Shown here: in pieces, positions 30,941-38,945 of the stretch
How the letters are laid out: each line of letters opens with the position of its first letter
How positions within the stretch are numbered: position 1 is the first letter of the stretch
Assembly: GCA_016717115.1 (NCBI GenBank)
Contig: JADKGE010000005.1
Coordinates: 1-64,000 of the forward strand
DNA: 64,000 bases
Direction: 5' to 3'
Source of the DNA: Actinomycetota bacterium
Lineage (GTDB): Bacteria; Actinomycetota; Actinomycetes; S36-B12
Position numbers and translations under genes: made by a program
The notes under the pieces: generated by a model
Database searches by the model: none
What the model saw: only the letters and a program-made list of their open reading frames with translations
What the model was told of the DNA's origin: nothing

Positions 30941-31702
30941 CTACGGTGCCGGGATCGTCACCCCGCTCGGCAGCCGGGGCATCGGAACGGTGATCGACCC
31001 GGGTGCCGTCCCGGTGGTCAGGTCTGCCAACTGAGCTCCGCACTCGGGCGTGTCCCGAACGGCCATGACCTTGTCTATATAGCGCCAGATCGTCGGGCCG
31101 GCGGCGCCGCCCGCGTTGTTGGTGACGAAGTTCGACGTCGGATACACGAAGGCCTCTCCAGCGGCGACGGTAGAGAGCGAAGCCTCCCAACCCGACGGTG
31201 AGCCGGGCTCCGATGACGCCAGCCTGACGGCGACGAGGATCGGCTCACGAGTGGTGTTGATGACTCCCGACGTCCATTGGACGACGAACATCGCCGGATC
31301 GTTGACACCGCGGTCGCGGAGGGTCACCGTGCTGGCGACCTGGAGAGCGCTCGAGGGCACGATGCACCCGCCATGATCTCCGGCCCCAGCGGCCTGCGCC
31401 GGCCCGGCGAGCGGAGCCGTGTCCGGGGCACCGCCGACCTCCGGAGCCGACCCGACGGGACCATCCAGGAACACCATCGCTGCGGCGATGGCCGCCGCCC
31501 CCAGTACGGCGAGGACCAGGAGCAGCATCCAGATCCAGAGCCGCCGCATCGAGAACTGCCTGTCCTCGGGGTCGAGCTTGTCGTCGTACTCGGCGAACTC
31601 CACGAGCGTCGCTCCAACGACCAGGCCCACCTCCTCCGGCGATGGGTCGTCGTGCTCCGGTGATGGATCGACGTGCGGGGCGCTGGCGTCGTGTTGGGTC
31701 AT
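30941..31702 (-). CDS. Single-pass membrane protein of unknown function
   Basis: 253 residues. An acidic cytoplasmic N-terminus (EHDDPSPEE, DPEDRQFSMRR) leads to one membrane helix at about 55-80 (WIWMLLLVLAVLGAAAIAAAMVF) and an extracytoplasmic domain with strands STVTLRDRG, AMFVVQWTSGVINTT and EPILVAVRLASS, plus two cysteines. No family recognised. The ATG at 31702 follows GGGAGGT. It lies downstream of the von Willebrand A gene on the same strand (75 bases), so it may share its transcript. Confidence 0.7.
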   Translation of the reverse strand: MTQHDASAPHVDPSPEHDDPSPEEVGLVVGATLVEFAEYDDKLDPEDRQFSMRRLWIWMLLLVLAVLGAAAIAAAMVFLDGPVGSAPEVGGAPDTAPLAGPAQAAGAGDHGGCIVPSSALQVASTVTLRDRGVNDPAMFVVQWTSGVINTTREPILVAVRLASSEPGSPSGWEASLSTVAAGEAFVYPTSNFVTNNAGGAAGPTIWRYIDKVMAVRDTPECGAQLADLTTGTAPGSITVPMPRLPSGVTIPAP

Positions 31703-31776
31703 CACGCACCTCCCGGACTCGCCTCAATTGTCCCATCGGCACGCTCGCGATGGAGCGCGGCGACGCCCCCGGCGGG

Positions 31777-33114
31777 CTAGAAGTCCCGCTTGGATCGCGA
31801 GCGCCGACGTCGTTCGGAATCGGCCCGGCCACTGGCGTTCATGCTCCAGTCCTCCATGAGGCTCTTGCTCGCGACGAGGGCATCGCGGTCGCGCGCAGCG
31901 CGGGCCAGCTTGTCGAGCTGCGCCTGCTCCTCAGCGAGCCGCTCGCGGAGTTCGGTCGCATTCGGGCCGGATTCGTCGATGCCAGACATGGCCTCGCCCA
32001 GGAGAGCCGACTGCTCGCGCATCAGCCGCTCGGCCTTCTCCTGGTCGCCGCTCATCAGTGCCTCGGTGGCCGCACGCTTGGCCACGGTCGCCTCAGCGAG
32101 CAGCATGGCCGTCGCGACGGTGGGATCGGGCACGCGTCCCGCAGCCTCGTCCCCCGGCACGACATTGACCGACATCGGCCAGGTGATGGTCTGGGACGTG
32201 AGCGCAGGCAGGACCACGTAGTCGATGGTGAAGTCTGCGAGGTGCCGGACGCCGAGGGCGGCTATGCCTGGTACGTCGAAGTGCACCAGGAGCTCGCGAC
32301 GCTCCCCTGCGTACATGTCGCCCAGGGGGATCACGATGACCTCAGCGCCGACAGCATCGGTCTCGACCCATCTCGGCACGCTGTGCAGCGTGCCGATGCC
32401 CGGCAGCAGTGCCGGGTCGGTAGGCCGGACCCGGACGAACGCATTGACGATCGCCTTGTTGAGGAGGTCACCGGACTCCTCGCTGACCACGGCGATGGCG
32501 TCATCCGGCGTGTGCGCGAACCGGTGGCTTCCGCTGCCCTGTTCGGCGACCTCGGCAAGGAGCCGTTCGTCGTAGTCCGATCCGATGCCGACCGTGGTGC
32601 TCGTGACTCCGTTGGCGTGCGCCAGGGCAGCAAGCCCACCCACCTGGGCTGGGTCGACGATGCCGGCGTTGGCATGCCCGTCCGAGAGGAGGAGCACCGT
32701 TGCTCCCGTCACTCCGGCGCACCGACGCGCCTCCGAGATGCCGAGCAGGTAGCCGCCGGTGAGGTCGGTGCAGCCACCGGGCTCGATCGCGTCGATGAGA
32801 GAGTGCACGGTCGGCAGGTGGTGGGCGCCGACCGGCTTCGCGGGTACGGCAATACTCGCGGAGTCGTCGAACACCACAACGCCGAAGGTGTCCTGAGGCC
32901 GCATCCGACCCAGCAGCGCGTGAAGGCTCGCCCGTACGGACTCCAGTGGCGGGCCCGCCATGGACCCCGAGCGATCGACGACCACGATGACCGTCTGACC
33001 GGGCCGGCCGGCGTCCTCCGCGGGCACGGGTGCCTCGAGTGTGAGCAGGCACGTCACTTCGTCGTCGCGCTGCAGTGCAAGGACATCCACGTCGAGCTGG
33101 GCATTCACCTTCAT
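31777..33114 (-). CDS. von Willebrand factor A domain protein
   Basis: 445 residues, no signal peptide. A complete MIDAS metal site is visible: VIVVVDRSGSMAGPP (DxSxS at 47-51), a Thr in GGCTDLTGGYLLG and the Asp of LLLSDGHANAG. Beyond the A domain (about 40-220) there is a beta-rich middle (VLPALTSQTITWPMSVNVV) and a long helical, charged tail with likely coiled coil (ATEALMSGDQEKAERLMREQ, RERLAEEQAQLDKLARAARD) ending in SERRRRSRSKRDF. Cytoplasmic VWA proteins usually act as Mg-dependent scaffolds, sometimes with MoxR ATPases; none is adjacent here. Confidence 0.87.
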   Translation of the reverse strand: MKVNAQLDVDVLALQRDDEVTCLLTLEAPVPAEDAGRPGQTVIVVVDRSGSMAGPPLESVRASLHALLGRMRPQDTFGVVVFDDSASIAVPAKPVGAHHLPTVHSLIDAIEPGGCTDLTGGYLLGISEARRCAGVTGATVLLLSDGHANAGIVDPAQVGGLAALAHANGVTSTTVGIGSDYDERLLAEVAEQGSGSHRFAHTPDDAIAVVSEESGDLLNKAIVNAFVRVRPTDPALLPGIGTLHSVPRWVETDAVGAEVIVIPLGDMYAGERRELLVHFDVPGIAALGVRHLADFTIDYVVLPALTSQTITWPMSVNVVPGDEAAGRVPDPTVATAMLLAEATVAKRAATEALMSGDQEKAERLMREQSALLGEAMSGIDESGPNATELRERLAEEQAQLDKLARAARDRDALVASKSLMEDWSMNASGRADSERRRRSRSKRDF

Positions 33115-33183
33115 GGCTTCCCCCATCGGTTCACAGCGGGACTATCGGCTGGTGCTGGTGATGTTTCCGCTTCGACCATTCAC

Positions 33184-34680
33184 TCACAGCCCTCTGACAC
33201 TCGCGGCGAGCTCGGGGTTCGGGGAAGCGTTCGGCAGCACGGCGCGCACGGCAGCGAGCGCTGCCTCGGGATCCACGCCGAGGTGCCGCACGGCGTACCT
33301 GGCGGCGACACCGGGGGTGCGCGACTGCGCCGCCACGCAGTGCAGCAGCACCCGGCTGCCCTCGGCGCGGAACTGCGCGATCGCATCGGCGGCGTCGTCG
33401 ACCACGGCCTGGAGATGCGGGTTGGCGCCGACCCGGTCGATGAGGCGAACCTCGACGTGGCGGCCTCGGCCCAGGCCGAAATGGTCCAGGTCGGTCCGCC
33501 CCACCATGCACAACGACACCACGGCGTCGATCGGGTCTCCGGGAATCGGCACGAACCCGACCGCCGCGTCGATGCCGCCCATGACGACCCCGTCGTCGAA
33601 GGGGTGCGTGGCGAGCGCGTCGGTGAAGGGCCAGCCGCCGTAGTCCCGGTGGTCGCTCAGAGGCCAGACCCCATCCCTTCCGCCGCCGATCCGCGCGGTC
33701 AGCTCCACCAGGTCCCGATCGACCATGCCCGGCCAGCCGAAGACGCGTCGGCGCCAGGCCAGTGGCACCGCCGACTGCCCCCACAAGGCGCCGAGCAGGG
33801 CCCCGGCCACGCAGGCGACGGTGTCGGTGTCCCCGCCACCGCGCACTGCGGCCTCCAGCGCACGTCGCAGGTGGTGGGCGGGCAGGGCCGACGGAACCGG
33901 GGTCGACGTGATCGCCGCCCATGCCGCCCGCACAGTGGTCACGCAGTAGCCGTTGCCGGGCCGGGAATGGCAGTAGTCCGCGGGACGAGAGCCGCAAGAC
34001 TCATGCAGCACGTCCCGCCAGTACGCGGCCGCCTCCGCCGACAGGTAGGCGCCGAGGTCTGCATCGATCGATGCCGCGAGCCCCGTGACGTCGGTCGGAT
34101 CGGACGTCAGGAGCGCGGCGCGGATCGCGAGGCACCACACTGCGCAGGACTCGCTGCTGCGATCGTCCGCGTGGGTCAGCGCCCCGATCTCGAGTGCCGC
34201 CTTCACCATTCGCGCGGGCTCGGTCCACATCGCCATGGCCACCGGTGCGGTGCGCATGAGTGCGCCGTTGCCGCCGCTGGTGTGCGGCTCCCGGCGCTCC
34301 TTGGCCTGCGCTACCTCCCGGAAGCGCCGGGCCTGACCGGGGCCCTCCACCGTGGCCGCTCTCGCGAACACGGCCGAACTGTGAATGCCGATGTCCTTCA
34401 ACCGCGCCGGCGAGTAGTACCAGTCGAGGAGGTGGGCCGCGACCTGATCCTGACCCTCCTCGCTGGTGAGGTCCCAACCGTCGGCGGCGGACATCGCCAC
34501 CGCGATCATCTGTGCGGTGTCGTCGGTCCACTCGCCGGGCAGGAACGGTCCCTGACCCCTCATCAGGACTGGTTCGCTCTCGGCCAGTGGCTCGCCGAAC
34601 TCGTAGCCGGCACCGAGGGCGTCACCGCAGGACGCTGCGACCAGGACCCCCGTCAGCCGATCCGTCAACGCGACCCTCAT
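33184..34680 (-). CDS. ADP-ribosylglycohydrolase fused to a cysteine (dual-specificity-type) phosphatase
   Basis: 498 residues. The N-terminal 320 are an ADP-ribosylglycohydrolase (DraG/ARH fold): GVLVAASCGDALGAGYEFG, GEWTDDTAQM (first metal-binding acidic motif), HTSGGNGALMRTAPVAM and GGGDTDTVACVAGALLGA (second metal motif). These remove ADP-ribose from proteins or nucleic acids, or split ADP-ribosyl compounds. The C-terminal 170 hold VLLHCVAAQSRTP, a CX5R phosphatase loop (Cys448, Arg454), with upstream Asp residues (DLDHFGLGRG) that could act as general acid. The start is ATG at 34680 behind GAGGGGG. The gene diverges from NrtR, and the palindrome between them lies only 15 bases from its start. 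This joins ADP-ribose removal to phosphate-ester removal in one protein. Confidence 0.9.
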   Translation of the reverse strand: MRVALTDRLTGVLVAASCGDALGAGYEFGEPLAESEPVLMRGQGPFLPGEWTDDTAQMIAVAMSAADGWDLTSEEGQDQVAAHLLDWYYSPARLKDIGIHSSAVFARAATVEGPGQARRFREVAQAKERREPHTSGGNGALMRTAPVAMAMWTEPARMVKAALEIGALTHADDRSSESCAVWCLAIRAALLTSDPTDVTGLAASIDADLGAYLSAEAAAYWRDVLHESCGSRPADYCHSRPGNGYCVTTVRAAWAAITSTPVPSALPAHHLRRALEAAVRGGGDTDTVACVAGALLGALWGQSAVPLAWRRRVFGWPGMVDRDLVELTARIGGGRDGVWPLSDHRDYGGWPFTDALATHPFDDGVVMGGIDAAVGFVPIPGDPIDAVVSLCMVGRTDLDHFGLGRGRHVEVRLIDRVGANPHLQAVVDDAADAIAQFRAEGSRVLLHCVAAQSRTPGVAARYAVRHLGVDPEAALAAVRAVLPNASPNPELAASVRGL

Positions 34681-34695
34681 CGCAACCCCCTCGCC

Positions 34696-34721
34696 TAGTT
34701 TACTCACTATCGCGTAAACTA
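34696..34721. promoter_or_regulatory. NrtR operator (perfect inverted repeat)
   Basis: TAGTTTAC at 34696-34703 and GTAAACTA at 34714-34721 are perfect inverted 8-mers with a 10-base spacer. The AT-rich palindrome stands out in GC-rich sequence and lies between the divergent ADP-ribosylglycohydrolase and nrtR genes. NrtR regulators bind palindromes of this size and relieve repression when ADP-ribose binds. A further partial copy (ATTTTACGCG) follows at about 34731. Confidence 0.75.
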
Positions 34722-34748
34722 TAGCACGAGATTTTACGCGTCGACGAG

Positions 34749-34754
34749 TTAATA
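34749..34754 (+). promoter_or_regulatory. -10 element for nrtR (leaderless)
   Basis: TAATAT at 34749-34754, about seven bases before the GTG at 34762, with no ribosome binding site between. The operator sits 28 bases further upstream, in position to block RNA polymerase. Confidence 0.5.
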
Positions 34755-34761
34755 TGGGCGG

Positions 34762-35481
34762 GTGCCTATCGCGTCCGTCACCGCCGACCTATCGGCGTTC
34801 CCTCGCCCCAACGTCGCCGTCGACGTCGCCGTCGTCACGTCACCCCCCTTCGGCCCCCTCGCCGTGCTCGTCCACCGCCGCTCCGGCGATCGCGCGGGCC
34901 AGTGGGCACTGCCGGGCAGGTTCCTCAGAGAGCGGGAACTCCTCGCGCACGCGGTGGCGACCGCCCTGGCCGAGAAGTGCGGCCTCTCGCACGAGATCCT
35001 CGACGATCGGGTGCCCCGCCAACTGCACGTCTTCGACGACCCGCAGCGTGACGACCGCGGATGGGTGCTCTCCGTGGCGCACCTGCTCGCGCTTCCCCAC
35101 ACCGAGATCACGCGCGTGCTCGGCGGCCGAAGCGGCCTGGCCCTCGCCCGCGTCGTCGAGGACCGGCTCGTCCTGCCCAACCGCCAGCGACGTCTGCCCT
35201 ACGGCCAGGACGAGATCGTCGCCCGGGCGATCCTCGACCTGCGGCGCTCCTACGCGGAGTTGCCCGACCCCGAAGGGCTGATCGGCAGCGAGGAGTTCAC
35301 CCTGTCCCAGCTGCGTGGCATGCACCTGGCCGTTCTCGACCGGCCCTGGCAGAGCGACACGTTCCGGCGACACATGCTGCCGCTGCTCGAGGAGACAGGT
35401 GACGTGACGACCGGCGGACCGGGTCGGCCGGCCGCGCTCTACCGACGCGCGCGCCCGGCCACCCGGCCGCGGAGCTCCTGA
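34762..35481 (+). CDS. nrtR: NrtR-type regulator (Nudix-like sensor plus winged helix)
   Basis: 239 residues. Residues 15-140 are a Nudix-like fold (VDVAVVTSPPFGPLAVLVHRR, GQWALPGRFLRERELLAHAV). The helix that would carry the Nudix catalytic Glu residues lacks the REUxEE pattern, as is usual in NrtR, which binds rather than cleaves ADP-ribose. Residues 150-230 form the DNA-binding winged helix (LPYGQDEIVARAILDLRRSY, EEFTLSQLRGMHLAVL, FRRHMLPLLEETG). NrtR represses NAD biosynthesis or salvage genes; here its only divergent neighbour is an ADP-ribosylglycohydrolase-phosphatase. GTG start, probably leaderless. Confidence 0.82.
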   Translation: MPIASVTADLSAFPRPNVAVDVAVVTSPPFGPLAVLVHRRSGDRAGQWALPGRFLRERELLAHAVATALAEKCGLSHEILDDRVPRQLHVFDDPQRDDRGWVLSVAHLLALPHTEITRVLGGRSGLALARVVEDRLVLPNRQRRLPYGQDEIVARAILDLRRSYAELPDPEGLIGSEEFTLSQLRGMHLAVLDRPWQSDTFRRHMLPLLEETGDVTTGGPGRPAALYRRARPATRPRSS

Positions 35482-35482
35482 G

Positions 35483-36490
35483 TCAGTCGCCCGAGCTGAA
35501 GGCCGCGTCGAAGGCCGCCGTCGGCGCCGCGAACGCATTCGCCTTGACGAAGGCCAGCGCCTCCGGGGCGCCGAGGAGGCGATCCATGCCGGCGTCCTCC
35601 CACTCGACCGAGATCGGGCCCTCGTAGCCGATGGTGTTCAGCATGCGGAAGCAGGCCTCCCACGGCACGTCGCCGCGCCCCGTCGACACGAAGTCCCAGC
35701 CGCGCCGGGGATCCGCCCACGGCAGGTGCGAACCGAGGCGACCGTTGCGGCCGTTGCCCACCTGGCGCTTCGCGTCCTTGCAGTCGACGTGGTAGATCAG
35801 GTCGCGGAAGTCCCACAGGAAGCCGACCGGATCGAGGTCCTGCCAGACGAAGTGGCTGGGGTCCCAGTTGAGGCCGAACGCCGGCCGGTGACCGATCGCG
35901 TCCAGCGTGCGCACGGTGGTCCAGTAGTCGTAGGCGATCTCCGACGGGTGCACCTCATGGGCGAACTTCACACCGACCTCGTCGAACACGTCGAGGATCG
36001 GATTCCAGCGATCCGCGAAATCGCGGTAGCCCACGTCGACCATCTCCTGGGTGACCGGCGGGAACATCGCCACGTACTTCCAGACCGAGGAGCCGGTGAA
36101 GCCGATCACGACGTCCACGCCCATGCGACGGGCCGTGCGCGCCGTCATCTTCATCTCCTCGGCAGCGCGCTGGCGGACTCCCTCGGGCTCACCGTCACCC
36201 CACACCCGCGAGCCCACGATGTCCTTGTGCCGTTGATCGATCGGGTCGTCGCAGACCGCCTGGCCCTTGAGGTGGTTCGAGATCGCCCAGCACTTGAGGT
36301 TGTACTTCTCCAGGATGTCGAGACGATCCTGGATGTAGGCGTCATCCTCGGCACCGCGCCAGGGATCGAGGTGATCACCCCAGCAGGCGATCTCGAGTCC
36401 GTCGTATCCCCAACCAGAGGCCAGCCGAGCGACCTCCTCGAAGGGAAGGTCGGCCCACTGCCCCGTGAAGAGTGTGAATGGTCGCGACAT
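35483..36490 (-). CDS. Sugar phosphate isomerase/epimerase (xylose isomerase-like TIM barrel)
   Basis: 335 residues of the AP-endonuclease-2/IolE-like fold. FTLFTGQWADLPFEEVARLASGWGYDGLEIACWG begins the barrel. Metal-site residues are expected in FAHEVHPSEIAYDYW (Glu, His), FGLNWDPSHFVWQ (Asp, His), LIYHVDCKDAKR (Asp, His) and GPISVEWEDAGMDR (Glu). Such enzymes interconvert keto- and aldo-sugars or inosose. It is the last gene of the sugar operon, 41 bases after xylA. The tail closes two bases from the end of the convergent nrtR gene. Confidence 0.87.
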   Translation of the reverse strand: MSRPFTLFTGQWADLPFEEVARLASGWGYDGLEIACWGDHLDPWRGAEDDAYIQDRLDILEKYNLKCWAISNHLKGQAVCDDPIDQRHKDIVGSRVWGDGEPEGVRQRAAEEMKMTARTARRMGVDVVIGFTGSSVWKYVAMFPPVTQEMVDVGYRDFADRWNPILDVFDEVGVKFAHEVHPSEIAYDYWTTVRTLDAIGHRPAFGLNWDPSHFVWQDLDPVGFLWDFRDLIYHVDCKDAKRQVGNGRNGRLGSHLPWADPRRGWDFVSTGRGDVPWEACFRMLNTIGYEGPISVEWEDAGMDRLLGAPEALAFVKANAFAAPTAAFDAAFSSGD

Positions 36491-36531
36491 CGTGTGTGCC
36501 CTTCTGTGTCGTCAGTAGCGACGCTCGCCGA

Positions 36532-37698
36532 TCAGCGAACGCCGTACAGGTACTCAAGCGCGAGCTGGTCGAGCCGCTCGAAGTGCATGCCCCTCTTGGC
36601 GAGGCCGTCAAGGTCGTACGTGGCGGAGCGAAGGTCGGCGAGCGTCTCGCCCGGCGACATCGTCGGCTCCCACAGGTCGAGGATCCGGGACTCGGCCATC
36701 GCCTGCTGCACCTCGGGGTCGCCCCGGAATGCCCGCACCTTCTCTCGCAGGATCAGGTAGTTGCGCATGTTCGCGCGGGCCGTCTCCCACACGTCGTCGG
36801 CATCCTCGGTGCGCGGCGGCTTGTAGTCGAAGTGGACGTAGCCGTCGTACCTCGGTGCCCGGCCGGCCGAGCCCTCCAGGACGTCGACGGCCCAGAAGGC
36901 GCCGCGCGCGTTTCCCGCGCCGAAACGCAGGTCCTGGTCGAACCGAGGACCGTTCTGTCCGTTCAGGTCGATGTGGAAGAGCTTGCCGTGCCACATGGCC
37001 TGCGCTATGCCGTGCGCGTAGTTCAGGCCCGACATCTCCTCGTGCCCCACCTCGGGGTTCAGCCCGACCCGGTCGGGGTCGTCGAGGTCGTTGATGAAGG
37101 CGAGTGCGTGACCGACGGTGGGGAGCAGGATGTCGCCACGGGGCTCGTTGGGCTTGGGCTCTAGGGCGAAGCGAATGTCGTATCCCTGATCGCGCACGTA
37201 GGCGCACAGCGTGTCGATGCCCTCCTTCATGCGGTCGAGGGCGGCGTGCACGTCCTTGGCGGCGCCCGACTCGGCACCCTCGCGCCCTCCCCACATCACG
37301 TAGGTGTGCGCTCCCATCCGCGCCCCGAGGTCGATGTTCCTCGCTGCCTTCGCAAGTGCGTAGCGACGCACCTCGCGGTCGTTCGACGTGAAGCCGCCAT
37401 CCTTGAACACCGGACTGCTGAAGAGGTTGGTGGTCGCCATCTCGACGGCCACGTTGTTCTCCGCCAGCGCCGCCGTGAATCGGTCGAGGACCTTCTCGCG
37501 AGTGGCGTCATTCGGCACGAGGTCGTCGTCGTGGAACGTGATCGCGGCGGCGCCGAGGGATGAGAGCCGCTCCACGGCCTCGACGGGGTCGAGTTCGTCG
37601 CGCACGGCCCCGCCGAACACATCGACGCCCCGCCATCCGATCGTCCACAGGCCGAAACTGAGCTTGTCCGAAGGTACCGGCGTGTACGTGTCGCTCAT
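36532..37698 (-). CDS. xylA: Xylose isomerase
   Basis: 388 residues, very like the Streptomyces class I enzyme along its whole length. SFGLWTIGWRGVDVFGG opens the chain. ITFHDDDLVP carries the catalytic His56 and Asp59, WGGREGAESGAAKDV gives the metal-site face, FALEPKPNEPRGDILLPTVGHA holds the Glu and Lys ligands, and GLNPEVGHEEMSGLN and FHIDLNGQNGPRFDQDLRFG supply the remaining metal ligands. It converts D-xylose to D-xylulose (and glucose to fructose). ATG at 37698 overlaps the dehydrogenase stop (ATGA). No xylulokinase is in the window, so xylose may be only one of the sugars handled by this operon. Confidence 0.94.
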   Translation of the reverse strand: MSDTYTPVPSDKLSFGLWTIGWRGVDVFGGAVRDELDPVEAVERLSSLGAAAITFHDDDLVPNDATREKVLDRFTAALAENNVAVEMATTNLFSSPVFKDGGFTSNDREVRRYALAKAARNIDLGARMGAHTYVMWGGREGAESGAAKDVHAALDRMKEGIDTLCAYVRDQGYDIRFALEPKPNEPRGDILLPTVGHALAFINDLDDPDRVGLNPEVGHEEMSGLNYAHGIAQAMWHGKLFHIDLNGQNGPRFDQDLRFGAGNARGAFWAVDVLEGSAGRAPRYDGYVHFDYKPPRTEDADDVWETARANMRNYLILREKVRAFRGDPEVQQAMAESRILDLWEPTMSPGETLADLRSATYDLDGLAKRGMHFERLDQLALEYLYGVR

Positions 37699-38882
37699 GC
37701 GGGGATCTCCATCCACGTGCTCTGGTTGTCGGCGCTCGTCTCGACGGCGTCGAGGATGCGCTGCACGCGCAGGCCGTCGGCGAACGACGGACGCGGGTTG
37801 CGGTTGTTGGCGATGTCCTCGACGAGATCGACCACCTGGTGAGTGAAGCCGTGCTCGTACCCGATCAGGTGCCCCGGCGGCCACCAGCCGGCGACGTATG
37901 GATGCACTGACTCTGTCACGAGGATCCGTCGGAACCCGGCGGTCTCGGGCTCGTCGTTGTTGTCGTAGAAGTGCAGGAGGTTCATGTCCTCGAAGTCGAA
38001 GGCGAGACTGCCCTCGGACCCGTTGATCTCGATGCGGATCGCGTTCTTGCGGCCGGTCGCGAAGCGGGTGGCCTCGAAAGTGGCCAGCCCTCCCCCGCTG
38101 AGCTTGGAGATGAAGACGGCGGCATCGTCGACCGTCACCTCACCCATCTCCGTGCCCGAAGTTCCCGTCAGCCCGCTGGTGCTCTCCGGGAGGGGGCGCT
38201 CCTTGATGAACGTGGCCGTCAGAGCGCTCAGTCCGGTGATGTTCTCCCCGGTGATGAATTGGACGAGGTCGATGATGTGGGCGCCAATGTCACCGAGGGC
38301 GCCTGACCCGGCGACCTCCCTGCGCAGGCGCCAGAAGAGGGGTGCTTCGGGGTCGACGATCCAGTCCTGGAGGTACTGGGCGCGGACGTTGCGCACTGTG
38401 CCGATCCGCCCCTGAGCAACCAGTCGCTGAGCCAGGCTGATAGCTGGGACGCGACGGTAGGTGAAGCCCACCATCGAGCGAACACCAGACTCAGCAGCCT
38501 TCTCGGCCGCCCCCGTCATGGCCTCTGCCTCGGCGACGCTGTTGGCGAGAGGCTTTTCGCAGAGCACATGCTTGCCTGCCTCGAGGGCAGCGATGGCGAT
38601 CTCCGCATGAGTGTCGCCGGGTGTGCAGATGTCGATGAGGTCGACGTCCGAACGCCTGAGCAGGGCATGCCAGTCGGTCTCGACCGACTCCCATCCGAAG
38701 CGTCCGGCCACGGCCGACGCAGCCTCTGCGTTACGTCCGCAGATGGCCGCCATCTTCGGCGTCAGAGGGAGATCGAAGAAGCTGGGGGCGTTGCGCCACG
38801 CTTGCGAGTGCGCAGCACCCATGAAGGCGTATCCGACCATCCCGATTCTCAAGGAGCGGTCAACTGTGGTGGTCATGGTCAT
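37695..38882 (-). CDS. Gfo/Idh/MocA-family sugar dehydrogenase
   Basis: 395 residues. A Rossmann start (LRIGMVGYAFMGAAHSQAWRN), DVDLIDICTPGDTHAEIAIAALEAGKHVLCEKPLAN (catalytic Lys of the EKP motif) and the C-terminal substrate domain (GSGALGDIGAHIIDLVQFITGE) define the family, which oxidises sugars or inositols with NAD(P). ATG at 38882 (a second ATG at 38876 is equally possible). It follows the binding-protein gene after a strong hairpin and overlaps xylA by four bases. In comparable operons it oxidises the imported sugar or makes a keto-intermediate for the downstream isomerase. Confidence 0.9.
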   Translation of the reverse strand: MTMTTTVDRSLRIGMVGYAFMGAAHSQAWRNAPSFFDLPLTPKMAAICGRNAEAASAVAGRFGWESVETDWHALLRRSDVDLIDICTPGDTHAEIAIAALEAGKHVLCEKPLANSVAEAEAMTGAAEKAAESGVRSMVGFTYRRVPAISLAQRLVAQGRIGTVRNVRAQYLQDWIVDPEAPLFWRLRREVAGSGALGDIGAHIIDLVQFITGENITGLSALTATFIKERPLPESTSGLTGTSGTEMGEVTVDDAAVFISKLSGGGLATFEATRFATGRKNAIRIEINGSEGSLAFDFEDMNLLHFYDNNDEPETAGFRRILVTESVHPYVAGWWPPGHLIGYEHGFTHQVVDLVEDIANNRNPRPSFADGLRVQRILDAVETSADNQSTWMEIPA

Positions 38883-38901
38883 CCCTAGGACGGAGGGGGT
38901 C

Positions 38902-38938
38902 CTTGTGGGGGTGCGCATCAGGCGCACCCCCACAAGGG
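38902..38938 (-). terminator. Perfect 16-bp hairpin inside the sugar operon
   Basis: Arms 38902-38917 and 38923-38938 are perfect complements around a 5-base loop. It lies eight bases after the binding-protein stop and 20 bases before the next start. No T-run follows on the minus strand. Possible roles are a partial terminator or an mRNA 3' stabiliser that makes binding-protein message more abundant than the enzyme genes. Confidence 0.7.
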
Positions 38939-38945
38939 TGGGGAT

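Noticed and set aside
31642..34698. A 1,018-codon open frame on the plus strand opposite the VWA and ADP-ribosylglycohydrolase genes
   Set aside because: It lies fully antisense to two well-supported genes and has shadow composition. Length alone is no evidence at this GC content.
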